Of a DNA stretch of 64,000 nt, positions 1 to 9,247 are shown in pieces. Source of the stretch: Paenibacillus sp. ACRRX (GTDB lineage Bacteria > Bacillota > Bacilli > Paenibacillales > Paenibacillaceae); the NCBI RefSeq assembly GCF_022346885.1, contig NZ_JAKRNK010000004.1:124001-188000 (forward strand). Reading direction: 5' to 3'. The notes under the pieces were generated by a model. That model ran no database searches, had not been told where the DNA came from, and saw only the letters and a program-made list of their open reading frames with translations. The translations under genes and the position numbers were made by a program. Each line of letters opens with the position of its first letter. Within the stretch, counting starts at the first letter, position 1.

Positions 1-986
1 TGCTCATTGCGGACGTGCAGCAGAAGGTCGCCAAGACCTGTCTTCAAGGTCACTTGACCAGCAGCATTCGTCTTCTTAGTCACAATAGAATAAAACTCCG
101 CATAGTTGTAAAGCTGGAAATGTACCTCAGCTTCAACCGGAGCCCCCTTTGCATCCACCACTTGCACCGTAATCTGCTTCACTGGCGCATAGTTGTCCAA
201 CATGTTGATCTCGGCATACCACGGATGATCGGAACATATTTCTTCGGGACCGTTATAATCAGCCGATACTCGTGTGTTCACAAGCATGGCCCGTCTGGAC
301 GGCGAACGGAACCAGCCTTCGTCCAGCTTAGGCTCTGGCTCACAGGCGCCTAGGAAATGCCATCGGCCATCCGCCCAAGCTTCCACCCAGGCATGGTTGG
401 AATCGCAATGTGCCCATCTAGGCGTGTAACATTGGCGAGCGGGAATACCGATGCTGCGCAGTGCTGCCACAGCCAATGTAGATTGTTCGCCGCAGCGCCC
501 AAGCGCTGTACGCATAAGGGTAAGCGGCGACACCGTTCTCATGTCAGTACCGATATAAGTCGCCCGCTCATGGCACCAGTAATTGGTTTCCAAGATGGCG
601 TCATACATAGACAAACCCCTTACACGTTCTGCCAACTCTCCATAAATGACCTTTCGGCTATCATCGATATTTTCATTGTTCACACGATACGGCAATACAA
701 AGTTCAGAAATATCGAATCTGGTATCGCGCTCCCCCACGGCAGCTCTTCACGGACCTTCAAAGCTTGCCGCACATGATCCAGGAAGAAAGCACCATCATA
801 GTCTGCTAGATCATTTAACGGCATGTAGGCATATAACACTTTCAGCAATATTGTCTCTTCTTCTGTCAAATGATGATCCAAGATGCCAAACAGCGCTTGT
901 CTACGATGCTGCGCCCATTCCATTTTGATCACCAACTTCTGTTCCAACACCATCTGATCAATCCCGTATGTTACGGCTGTATTCAT
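1..986 (-). CDS. Transglutaminase-like protein, 3' end cut by window edge
   Basis: An open frame read on the minus strand runs off the left edge, giving about 328 residues. The fold is suggested by the papain-like transglutaminase pattern: a cysteine in LGRCGEQSTL, a histidine in SNHAWVEAW and an acidic residue a little further on, spaced as in the Transglut_core family. The part beyond the core (MLDNYAPVKQITVQVVDAKG and following) looks like a beta-sandwich with a carboxypeptidase-regulatory-like repeat. No signal peptide is visible at MNTAVTYGIDQ, so the product is probably cytoplasmic. An AGGGTGG ribosome site precedes the chosen ATG; another in-frame ATG lies two codons upstream. It follows the CBM9-like gene after 42 bases and is probably co-transcribed with it. 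Substrate unknown; family assignment fairly secure. Confidence 0.8.
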   Translation of the reverse strand, partial: MNTAVTYGIDQMVLEQKLVIKMEWAQHRRQALFGILDHHLTEEETILLKVLYAYMPLNDLADYDGAFFLDHVRQALKVREELPWGSAIPDSIFLNFVLPYRVNNENIDDSRKVIYGELAERVRGLSMYDAILETNYWCHERATYIGTDMRTVSPLTLMRTALGRCGEQSTLAVAALRSIGIPARQCYTPRWAHCDSNHAWVEAWADGRWHFLGACEPEPKLDEGWFRSPSRRAMLVNTRVSADYNGPEEICSDHPWYAEINMLDNYAPVKQITVQVVDAKGAPVEAEVHFQLYNYAEFYSIVTKKTNAAGQVTLKTGLGDLLLHVRNE

Positions 987-1028
987 CCCCATTCCACCCT
1001 TCGCCAGTCTAGATGTATTTTCAATCTG

Positions 1029-2075
1029 TCATTCTCGCCATGTCTTGCCGTCTTCTCGAATATACAACCTGGTGCGTCCATCTGTTGACGGTACCGAAGC
1101 CTCAAATAGTCCCCCTGTTGTAGAAAGTTTGAAGGTGCCAGATTCAAACCATTGTTCGTCCTGCTGAAGAGTCAATAGGTCCTCGCAGAATCGGCCATAA
1201 CGTTCATAATAATCACGCTGCCGATAGTATATTTTTCGCAGCTGCCATTTCGACAGTTCATCATCTGGAAGCTCAAATGATGCGTCTGCGTCCTCTGTAA
1301 ACAAAACATAGCCCCATAGTTCCGGATAATGCATGTTCACAATACCCATCGGGCTCCACACCCAGTTCTCTTCTGACAACGCGCGCCCGCTATCCAGGTG
1401 ACGTCTCTTGACATATTGCCCCTCTACAACATCAACGTGCCATTCTACCCGCGAGAAATTAACACGCCAATACTCGCCGTTTCTAGGCATGCGACCTTCT
1501 GCTGCGCATTCTTTCAAAGAGCTCCATGGCATTGCAACCTCCACGCTCCATTTCCGGTTAGCCGCATGCGGATTGTTTAATTCACCATCAATATGGACTG
1601 CTGTCTGCAGCCCTTTAATATCCCAACCATTAATGGGCGGGCCCCCGTCCCGATAAGGCTTCGGGAGCAGCAGATCCCATACCGTATTTAAGGCATTAAT
1701 CTCAAATTCATAGTAATTGTGCGTATCACCGTCAGGATCGATAAAGATTTCAAAGTCGTTGTCATGGAAAATAACAGAGTCCCGCTCTGTTAGCGTGGCC
1801 CAGATCTGTTCTTCCTCCATTTCAGCACCAAAGTAAAAATATTGATCGTCCCAGAGCATTTTCAGTCGTGTTCGCTTGGTTGGAAGCGGCTTAAGATCAC
1901 CCTCGATATCTACAAAATCACTCGTCCAATCTGCTGTTTCCCAGAAAGACTTATCCAGACGACCGTCAAGTACAAGCGGCTCGCGCGCGCGCTTGCATAT
2001 ATAATGCTGGGGGCAATAATCACCGATAGCAGGTTCTGGCACATTGCTTCTGTTTATCGTCATCTTAACTTTCAT
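1029..2075 (-). CDS. CBM9-like carbohydrate-binding protein
   Basis: 348 residues resembling the CBM9 / DOMON-type sugar-binding family (PF06452-like). The typical opening is LVLDGRLDKSFWETADWT followed by an aromatic strand pattern (MLWDDQYFYFGAEMEEEQIW, HDNDFEIFIDPDG). A further strand, EFEINALNTVWDLL, and the W/N-rich WRVNFSRVEWHV strand fit the family. There is no signal peptide and no catalytic domain, so it looks like a standalone sugar or ligand sensor or a cytoplasmic accessory protein. An AGGAGG box lies only 2 bases before the first ATG and 14 before the next in-frame ATG (codon 5), so the exact start is uncertain. It sits directly upstream of the transglutaminase-like gene. The reason for this pairing is not known. 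Confidence 0.78.
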   Translation of the reverse strand: MKVKMTINRSNVPEPAIGDYCPQHYICKRAREPLVLDGRLDKSFWETADWTSDFVDIEGDLKPLPTKRTRLKMLWDDQYFYFGAEMEEEQIWATLTERDSVIFHDNDFEIFIDPDGDTHNYYEFEINALNTVWDLLLPKPYRDGGPPINGWDIKGLQTAVHIDGELNNPHAANRKWSVEVAMPWSSLKECAAEGRMPRNGEYWRVNFSRVEWHVDVVEGQYVKRRHLDSGRALSEENWVWSPMGIVNMHYPELWGYVLFTEDADASFELPDDELSKWQLRKIYYRQRDYYERYGRFCEDLLTLQQDEQWFESGTFKLSTTGGLFEASVPSTDGRTRLYIREDGKTWRE

Positions 2076-2117
2076 CTCCTCCTGATTAATAAGGCACGGG
2101 TTACCTTGTACATCAAC

Positions 2118-2149
2118 TTCTCTGCCTCTCTGCTTCTCTGCTTCTCTGC
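2118..2149. repeat. Tandem octamer TTCTCTGC x4
   Basis: Four head-to-tail copies of TTCTCTGC, the second carrying one change (CTCTCTGC), fill the middle of the gap between the aminopeptidase stop and the CBM9-like start. On the coding (minus) strand this is a purine-rich GCAGAGAA array. Such arrays can slip during replication. Confidence 0.85.
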
Positions 2150-2194
2150 TGATGATCGTACTAGATTGTTACTAGTCTTGGTGCTGTTCACACT

Positions 2195-3655
2195 CTATTT
2201 CCCGCGACAACTAGCCCTCGCTGCTACATAGTCCGCCAACAAACAAGCGCCATACCCACTTGCCCCTGCAGCAGCATAAGCGGTCTCTGATTTGTACTGG
2301 GATGTGCCTGCCATATCAATGTGCGTCCATGTCATATCCTCAGCTACAAATCGGCGTAAAAACAACGCAGCTGTTATCGCCCCCGCCAATGGCAATGAGC
2401 TTGTATTGTTTATATCCGCATAGTCGCTGTGCAAATAACATTCGTATTCGTCCATTAATGGCATCGGCCATAATCTTTCTCCACACTTCTCACCTGCTTC
2501 TACCAAGTACGCGCTCATTTGTTCATCGCCCCATATCCCCGCGATTCCAAGTCCTAGCGCAGCGCCAACATTACCTGTCAGCGTCGCAATGTCGATAACT
2601 TGCTTCGCTCCCAGTCGCTCTGCATGCAGCAATGCATCTGCGAGTATGAGCCGCCCTTCGCCATCTGTATTACCTACCTGCACCGTCATGTTATTCGGAT
2701 AATGTATAATTGAAGAGGGCAACATCGCTTTGGCGTCAGGCACATTTTCCGCGATTGGGATTAACGCCACTATATTTACTTTGAGCTTCTTCGATACGAT
2801 AATGTCTAATGCACCAATTACAGCGGCTGCTCCCCCCATATCCATTCGCGCATCGCTAATATCGTTGCCATTCTTGATGTTCATACCACCCATGTCAAAT
2901 GTGATTCCTTTGCCAACCAGTGCAAGCAGCGGCAGTTCCGGAGCCGTTGTATAACGAACTTGGAGCATTACTGGCTGGTGGGCGCTTCCTGCACCAACTG
3001 CAATTAAGCCGTTCATCTGGTGTTGAACCAGTTCTTCTCCTTGATACACACAGGTTTGCACACCCTCAGCAGCGTTGAAATGCGACACGATGCGCTCGAC
3101 AAATTCCCCGGGAAATAGCGTGTTTGCAGGTTCATTTACGAGGTTACGCGCCAATATATTACCTTGGGCACGAATTTTGGCTGTATGCACCGCTTGCTCC
3201 ATCACTTGTACAGACAATGTCGAGAACGATCCGGTGTCTACCTGTAAATACACAGGCTGAGGTTCTGGTGATGCTGTCTTGTACTGATGAAATTGATAGC
3301 TTCCAAGGAGCCAGCCTTCGGCCCAAGCTGTCAGCCAGTCTTCCGCTGGTATCCCAAATAATGTTCTTATACGTGCTGATACTGGCATCAGATAAGCGCT
3401 CGCAAATCCTTCTACCTGAAGCTTGCGTGCAGCCGAACTGGCAGCCCGCTTCACCGTTTCGCTTGTGCACACTCTTCGATTGCCCATGTAAATGACCATT
3501 ATGGTCGGCTCCTCAGCGGAACGACTGTAGAACAACAAATGATCTCCCACCCTCAACTTCCCCGCTGGAAGTGGCAAATGGAAATCTTCGCTGTCATCAT
3601 GTATATATAGCTGTACAACTGCAGCATCACGGCATCTCTCTGCAACTACAATCAT
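2195..3655 (-). CDS. M17 family leucyl aminopeptidase
   Basis: A cytosolic metallo-aminopeptidase that removes N-terminal residues from peptides. The M17 catalytic signature is complete for metal binding: VGKGITFD supplies the metal Lys and Asp, ARMDMGGA the next Asp, and NTDGEGRL the Asp/Glu pair plus catalytic Arg. NIK supplies the second catalytic lysine. Two family positions differ: the usual NTDAEGR is NTDGEGR and the usual FDSGG is FDMGG. About 486 residues, normal for the family. The start chosen (MIVVAERCRD) has GGGAGGAAG eight bases upstream; a frame extending 14 codons further upstream would include this ribosome site and is rejected. It lies downstream of the asparaginase on the same strand, suggesting a peptide and amino-acid salvage unit. 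Confidence 0.92.
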   Translation of the reverse strand: MIVVAERCRDAAVVQLYIHDDSEDFHLPLPAGKLRVGDHLLFYSRSAEEPTIMVIYMGNRRVCTSETVKRAASSAARKLQVEGFASAYLMPVSARIRTLFGIPAEDWLTAWAEGWLLGSYQFHQYKTASPEPQPVYLQVDTGSFSTLSVQVMEQAVHTAKIRAQGNILARNLVNEPANTLFPGEFVERIVSHFNAAEGVQTCVYQGEELVQHQMNGLIAVGAGSAHQPVMLQVRYTTAPELPLLALVGKGITFDMGGMNIKNGNDISDARMDMGGAAAVIGALDIIVSKKLKVNIVALIPIAENVPDAKAMLPSSIIHYPNNMTVQVGNTDGEGRLILADALLHAERLGAKQVIDIATLTGNVGAALGLGIAGIWGDEQMSAYLVEAGEKCGERLWPMPLMDEYECYLHSDYADINNTSSLPLAGAITAALFLRRFVAEDMTWTHIDMAGTSQYKSETAYAAAGASGYGACLLADYVAARASCRGK

Positions 3656-3747
3656 TCGGTCTTCCTCCCAATTGTTCAATCGAAGTCCATTCGGCATCCC
3701 ATATCACGATACAGCAGTGCCTGTATACTGCTGATTGTGCACGCCTC

Positions 3748-4752
3748 TTACACCCATTCAAACACCGCTTCTCGTTCACCCACAATCAAGCCGCCATCAT
3801 TGTAGATGGTATTAGGAACAATTTCGTACAGCCTAGCAATCGTATCTGAATTATCATAGCCAATCCGTTCTAGAATTGAAGCGATTATACATGGCCATAC
3901 CTGCTCTGATCCATCAGATACCTTTAAAGCGATACCAAGCCGTTCTTTTCTCAAGCCGATGCCGTATACTCCCTTTGCTCCGCCCTTCGCCGAAATATTT
4001 GCATCCTTCAAAAGCGCCGAACAAACAAAGTGAGTATCCGCAATCATAGTCGGATATTCGTTCATCAGTGTGGCTATCCGCTCCGCGGCCCCGCGGATAT
4101 TATGTTCATGAATCAAATCAGGACAAGCAAGTTTCAAATAAGCGCGGCCAATCGTGTGCAGCGGAACAGCATGAATCGGTAAACCACAACCGTCTATGCC
4201 AACCGCTATCCGCTCCTTAGGAACCTCTGTCATTGCAGCAATCACCGATAGAATCTCTTGCTGAACAGGATGCTCCGGCTTGTAATAAGACTTCTCGTCC
4301 CAATCCATATGTTTACACAGCGCAAGGAGTCCCATATGCTTACCTGAGCAGTTGTGAAAAATACGGCGCTTCGTCTCGCCGCGTTGAATTCGTTCCGCCT
4401 TTGCTTGTTCATTAAGGGGAAGCGAAGGGCAGCAATATAGCTGCTCTTCCGATATGCCCGTCTTTCGTGCGATCGACTCCAATGCCGCAATATGAAAGGC
4501 CTCTCCTCTCTGTGAGGCCGCAAATAGAGAGGCCTCTTCTCCCGTCAGGCCATATACATGTTCAATCCTTCGCTTCATGACGGGGATCGCCTGGAATGGT
4601 TTGGCTGCTGACCTCAAAAATACGACATGGTCAGGATCGCCCGCCTGATAGACAACTTCCCCACGTTCATTAACTATGCAAACTGCACCGTAATGCACAT
4701 TTTCCAGCACATCTGCACGATACTCTTTTACTAACTCTGTAAATGCCTTCAT
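3748..4752 (-). CDS. Asparaginase (Asparaginase_II family, PF06089-like)
   Basis: 334 residues of the Rhizobium etli ReAV-like asparaginase family, which hydrolyses L-asparagine to aspartate and ammonia. The residues known to matter in that family are all visible: RSAAKPFQ (Ser-xx-Lys pair), NCSGKH (Cys and Lys) and DGCGLP (Asp and Cys). The common ASHSGE motif appears here as ASQRGE, an unusual replacement. It is not the classical AnsA/AnsB fold. A GGAGGTG ribosome site precedes the ATG by 8 bases. It is first in a minus-strand run with the M17 aminopeptidase 92 bases downstream, and is divergent from the AraC regulator across 284 bases. Confidence 0.9.
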   Translation of the reverse strand: MKAFTELVKEYRADVLENVHYGAVCIVNERGEVVYQAGDPDHVVFLRSAAKPFQAIPVMKRRIEHVYGLTGEEASLFAASQRGEAFHIAALESIARKTGISEEQLYCCPSLPLNEQAKAERIQRGETKRRIFHNCSGKHMGLLALCKHMDWDEKSYYKPEHPVQQEILSVIAAMTEVPKERIAVGIDGCGLPIHAVPLHTIGRAYLKLACPDLIHEHNIRGAAERIATLMNEYPTMIADTHFVCSALLKDANISAKGGAKGVYGIGLRKERLGIALKVSDGSEQVWPCIIASILERIGYDNSDTIARLYEIVPNTIYNDGGLIVGEREAVFEWV

Positions 4753-5036
4753 GCTTGCGACACCTCCATCTTTTTTGTTCCTCTACTTCGGCGCGAATCT
4801 GAGTCTGGAATGTTCATCCAATCTTTTATAGTTGTACAACAATTCCTTATTGCCTAAATATTTTCCTGCCTGTCTACTAAATGTGCCTTTCAAAAATGAA
4901 TCTTCTGATCTATTTTCACGACCAAAAATTAAAATTCATTGATTTATCGCACGCGCTACCCTAATATTTTCATTAAGGAATGCGTTTTCATGAACAGAAT
5001 GGAACCGAATACACAAAGACTTACAGGAGGCGCCAA

Positions 5037-7316
5037 ATGAAATGGAATCACTTTAAGTCCAAGCTTCTGCTCAAGTATATTATTTCTTATTTGTCGATCT
5101 GTCTCATCCCGTTGGTAATCCTGACTGTCTTTATATATCAAAATGCTGTCAACAACCTCCGTTCCGAGATCGAACAAACAAATGTGAACCAATTAACTCA
5201 AGCTAAAAAGTCAATCGACGATCGGATGAAAGAGCTTCAGAACATTGCGACACGTATCGCTTTTGATGAACAGTTAAGCTCTTATCAGGTTCATCATCCT
5301 TATTTCAGCAGAGACGCGATTAGCGCTCTAGATAAATACAAAGTGACAAGTGCTATCATCGACGAACTGTTCCTCTATTTTAGAGGAGACAAAGTCATCT
5401 ATTCATCTCAGGGTTTAACAGACCTGGACGTATTCACCAAGTCTTATATGTTCCACAATTGGACGAAGGAAGCATTCGTTCAAGACTTAAACAATATGAA
5501 TGTTCCAACGATGCGTCCAGCGGAATTGGTAAATCGGAACTCGGTGCAGGAATCCAAGCTTGCTTATTTGGTACCGATAACTCCCAATAGTCCTTATCCA
5601 CACGGCACTATCATGTATTGGATAAATGAGTCTATGCTTACTGACCTGATTGAGTCCATCTTGGATAATTTTCAAGGTAACAGCTACATCTTTGATACAA
5701 ACGGTCAGGTTTTGGCCGCTAACAATCATGGTACCTTGAATTCCAAACAGGATATTAAGCTGCTATCCGCACTTGGCCCTGGGATTCACAACACGATGCT
5801 GAACCATGAACAGCATTCCGTCGTCTCGATTAAGTCGGAGGTAAATGGCTGGACTTATGTGACATCCATGCCAAGCGCCCAGTTTTTCAGTCGCATTTTC
5901 CATATCCAGACGATCATTGTGTATGTGTTCTGTATTGTAGTGCTTGCAGGCACTGTTATTGCCATTATGCTGGCTAGAAGGCAATATCATCCGATATTTA
6001 ATCTGATGCAGTTCGCCAAGTTGAACACGGAATCAGTATCCGGAATTCCTTCTCCATCGAGCAATGAGTTGGAATGGATTCAAAAAACGCTGCACGACTA
6101 TAGCTCTCGTGTTGACATTCAAGAACCGTACGCTCGCAATCAATTTTTGTTTATGATGTTGAAACATGGTAATTCGAGCAGCCTGAATCCAGATTTAATG
6201 GACAAACTCGGCATCCATTTAGATCGTTCCCACCACTTTGTCATTCATATGGGATGGGACGGGACGCCAGGACTTCAAGACGACCTTCATGAGCGACAGG
6301 TTATTATGGAACTGCTGACCGAAGTAGAAATTCCAGAATATGAAGCCCATGCTTATGGCATCGAGCTGCCGCAGCCTGACCAATTGGCTCTTCTCATCAG
6401 CTTTACTACTGAGCTGGCCATACCGGTGAACACTCGTATGGAACAGATCGTTGAAGCACTACGCATCAGCGTGATGGAAAGCTCCAATCTGATTCCTGCA
6501 ATCGGTGTAGGCACCTGTTACACAGCATTGGAGCAATTAAACCAGTCCTACATTGAAGCTTCATCTGCATTCGAATGCCGTATGGTCAACGGCAAAGGCA
6601 GTGTCACCTTCTTCGATAAGCTTTCCTATTCGCAGGATCATGCGTTCTGGATACCGAAGGATGTGCTTTTGAAGTTAGCCCAAAGCCTAAAACAAGGCAG
6701 CCACGATGTTGCCATTCATATGGTCGGAAATGCACTTGCTAACGTAAAAACCGAAAAACTGACTGTACCGTTGCTGCGCTGCATCTGCTTTGATATTTTA
6801 AACACAATGCTGAAGACAGCCTCGGAGATGGGCATCAACGATGTCGTGCAGGACCTGCCAAATGTTACTTCCTTTGATTCACTGGAAGAATTGGAGCAGA
6901 AGCTGCTGCGGCTCGCGGCCCAAATCTGCTCGCAAGTGGAACAAAAAACAGTTAAAGAAGAACGTTCCTTAATGGATCAGATCGTCGCATATATCGATGA
7001 GCACTACACCGACTACACACTGAGTCTGGAAACGATCTCGGTCAAGTATGCGATTTCATCCTCCTACTTCAGCCGCTCATTCAAGGAGAAGGTCGGCACG
7101 AACTTCTCTCAATACATTTGGCAGAAGCGCATGGAGGAAGTCATTCGTCAATTGTTGACGACTACGGATTCACTCAAGGACATCATCAACCGTGTCGGTT
7201 ATCTGGATACGCCTAATTTTATCCGCAAGTTCAAGAAAGAGACAGGCCACACACCTGGGCAATACCGCAAGCTCTTTGCTTCCGACGAGATTGCCAGCAC
7301 AGTCGAAGACTGTTAG
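5037..7316 (+). CDS. Membrane-anchored AraC-family sugar-response regulator
   Basis: 759 residues in the architecture common in Paenibacillus next to LplABC-type importers. A first membrane helix (about residues 12-35) is followed by an extracytoplasmic Cache-like sensor (40-285) and a second helix (about 289-312). The C-terminal AraC DNA-binding domain lies at about 645-745, with the two helix-turn-helix segments LSLETISVKYAISSSYFSRS and LKDIINRVGYLDTPNFIRKF. It probably senses an extracellular sugar or its binding protein and activates the convergent importer operon. The start is set by AGGAGG seven bases before ATGAAATGG; an upstream in-frame ATG would place this ribosome site inside the gene. 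No partner histidine kinase is adjacent. Confidence 0.9.
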   Translation: MKWNHFKSKLLLKYIISYLSICLIPLVILTVFIYQNAVNNLRSEIEQTNVNQLTQAKKSIDDRMKELQNIATRIAFDEQLSSYQVHHPYFSRDAISALDKYKVTSAIIDELFLYFRGDKVIYSSQGLTDLDVFTKSYMFHNWTKEAFVQDLNNMNVPTMRPAELVNRNSVQESKLAYLVPITPNSPYPHGTIMYWINESMLTDLIESILDNFQGNSYIFDTNGQVLAANNHGTLNSKQDIKLLSALGPGIHNTMLNHEQHSVVSIKSEVNGWTYVTSMPSAQFFSRIFHIQTIIVYVFCIVVLAGTVIAIMLARRQYHPIFNLMQFAKLNTESVSGIPSPSSNELEWIQKTLHDYSSRVDIQEPYARNQFLFMMLKHGNSSSLNPDLMDKLGIHLDRSHHFVIHMGWDGTPGLQDDLHERQVIMELLTEVEIPEYEAHAYGIELPQPDQLALLISFTTELAIPVNTRMEQIVEALRISVMESSNLIPAIGVGTCYTALEQLNQSYIEASSAFECRMVNGKGSVTFFDKLSYSQDHAFWIPKDVLLKLAQSLKQGSHDVAIHMVGNALANVKTEKLTVPLLRCICFDILNTMLKTASEMGINDVVQDLPNVTSFDSLEELEQKLLRLAAQICSQVEQKTVKEERSLMDQIVAYIDEHYTDYTLSLETISVKYAISSSYFSRSFKEKVGTNFSQYIWQKRMEEVIRQLLTTTDSLKDIINRVGYLDTPNFIRKFKKETGHTPGQYRKLFASDEIASTVEDC

Positions 7317-7343
7317 CGTGATATGTATGACCTGTTAAGTCAA

Positions 7344-7379
7344 ATCCCCGAGATGAACGCTCATCCCGGGGATTTTATT
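7344..7379 (+). terminator. Rho-independent terminator after AraC gene
   Basis: ATCCCCG...CGGGGAT forms a hairpin with an inner ATGA/TCAT pair and is followed by TTTATTC. It ends the plus-strand AraC transcript. Confidence 0.85.
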
Positions 7380-7439
7380 CTTTAACAAACTAGGGGGTAG
7401 TTTGTGAAGAAAGCTTAAAGATGTACTTCCTACTTGTAC

Positions 7440-9065
7440 TTATCCTTGCTTCCAACGATCATATGCAGCTTGGTAGATTTCAGCGACGCGTTCGCCGCCC
7501 ATCTTCTTACATGTCTCGAGATACTTATCCCAGTTGGCGAGCGGCTCTTGCCCAGTAACAAACTTTGCTTCCATTTGCTTGACGTAAGTATCAAGATCGG
7601 ACAGCTTAGCCGATGCTTCGCTTTGTTCATCCTGAGATAGATATACACTAGGGAACGGTACTTTGCTAATTGGATCTATCTTCTCAGATGTTTCTTTCTT
7701 CAACCAACGTGCAAAGTCGTCTTCGAAGCCGCGCTTCGTATCTTCATTGCTGACTTTTGGCAGTACCACACCATAATCCGGTGTTAATGTCGCACGGTAT
7801 TCCTCACGGTCTTTACCGCCAGGCACTTCCAACTTCTCTTTCGTAAAATCAGCTTTATTCGTATATTTCCACAATACGCCTTCTGGTCCGCTGCTAATCA
7901 GGTCCGCACCTTCTGTTGAGTAAAGGTAATCAACCCAACGCATCGTTGCTTCCGGGTGCTTGTTCTTGTTGGTAATTGCAAATACGCCTCTGACAAGTCC
8001 AGGGTGCTTTGCAGCTACTGGCGAACCGACTACTTCACTTTTTACAGGTGCATACATTGGATCATCTTGGCTTGGCTCGCCACCTAATGTAAAGTAAGCA
8101 TGGTAGTCAGAGAATAAGGCCACTTGGTTGTTTTTCCCTTTTGCTTTCTTCTGCTCGTCCGTTTGCGAGAACGTTTCTTTATCAAGCAAGCCGTCGTTCC
8201 AGAGACGGTTCAGGAATGTGAGATATTCTTTGTATCCAGGTTCCATCGGCGTGTAGTGCACTTTATCTTCTCTGTCTGCATAAATTTGTTCATTAAAGAT
8301 GCCCCATGAGCCTAGCAGCCACATCCGCACATCATCAAGCTTGACGGACACAAATGGAATTTCATCTTTCTTACCGTTGCCATTCGGATCTTCATCTTTG
8401 ACTCGTTTCAAATAGGTATACAATTCTTCCGTGGTGGAAGGCACTTTATCCATGCCCAATGCTTTTAGGAACTTCCCGTTATACCAGATTGGACCACGAT
8501 ACCAGCCAGCATCAAGATCAATGTTCGGCAAAGCGTAAATGTGACCATCTGGTGTTGTGATAGACTTGCGGATGTCAGGATGCTCATCCAGTATCTTTTT
8601 CAGATTAGGTGCGTACTTATCGATCAACCCTTCGAGCGGAATGAGTACGCCTTGACCACCGTAATTTACTTCATCAGCTGCTTTCAACTGACCGGAGAAA
8701 AATACGTCAGGATAATCACCACTTGCAAATACAAGGTTGCGCTTCGTATCAAAGCTGTCTAGCGGCGCATTGCGGAAATCAAACTTAATGCCTGTTTTTT
8801 CTTGCATTTGTTTGAAGAATTCCATGTCCTGCCAGTTCTGCATCCCTACGTCTTGCCCCATCATCGTTAACGTGATTGGCTCCTTAACGATTGGGAAGCC
8901 ATCCATATTCAGATTGGCGCTTGCCTCACTGCCTGTGCTTCCATTCTCCGCAGCTTTGTCGGATGAACCGCCGCAGCCAGATAATAACGAGATAAGAAGA
9001 GTCATGGATAATAACATTGCCCATATCTTTTTATGTCCCATGACAGCATTGCTTCCTTTTGGCAT
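7440..9065 (-). CDS. Sugar ABC transporter substrate-binding lipoprotein
   Basis: 541 residues. The N-terminus carries a lipoprotein signal: positively charged MGHKK, a hydrophobic stretch, then the lipobox LLSGC with cysteine for lipidation. The rest is a family-1 type extracellular binding protein of the large LplA/YtcQ group (KTGIKFDFRN, FASGDYPDVFFSG, GYKEYLTFLNRLWNDGLLD). It would capture an oligosaccharide at the cell surface and deliver it to the two permeases encoded just upstream. GGGAGGATC eight bases before ATGCCAAAAGG fixes the start. It is last in the operon, after a 182-base gap that could allow separate expression. No ATPase is encoded here; such systems usually share the MsmX ATPase. 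Confidence 0.92.
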   Translation of the reverse strand: MPKGSNAVMGHKKIWAMLLSMTLLISLLSGCGGSSDKAAENGSTGSEASANLNMDGFPIVKEPITLTMMGQDVGMQNWQDMEFFKQMQEKTGIKFDFRNAPLDSFDTKRNLVFASGDYPDVFFSGQLKAADEVNYGGQGVLIPLEGLIDKYAPNLKKILDEHPDIRKSITTPDGHIYALPNIDLDAGWYRGPIWYNGKFLKALGMDKVPSTTEELYTYLKRVKDEDPNGNGKKDEIPFVSVKLDDVRMWLLGSWGIFNEQIYADREDKVHYTPMEPGYKEYLTFLNRLWNDGLLDKETFSQTDEQKKAKGKNNQVALFSDYHAYFTLGGEPSQDDPMYAPVKSEVVGSPVAAKHPGLVRGVFAITNKNKHPEATMRWVDYLYSTEGADLISSGPEGVLWKYTNKADFTKEKLEVPGGKDREEYRATLTPDYGVVLPKVSNEDTKRGFEDDFARWLKKETSEKIDPISKVPFPSVYLSQDEQSEASAKLSDLDTYVKQMEAKFVTGQEPLANWDKYLETCKKMGGERVAEIYQAAYDRWKQG

Positions 9066-9247
9066 GTAAAGATCCTCCCTTTTGTGTGGTCTTTCTTGCA
9101 ATTGACAAGCATTTATAATAATCATAGGCACTGGCCTACGTTATTACCTAGCCTCGTATTTCAATAGTACAATTGCCTACAGACGATGATGCATAGACCA
9201 GCGTTGGCTGAACTTCTGTTAGGATATCGATAACTTTACCCGTAAAA

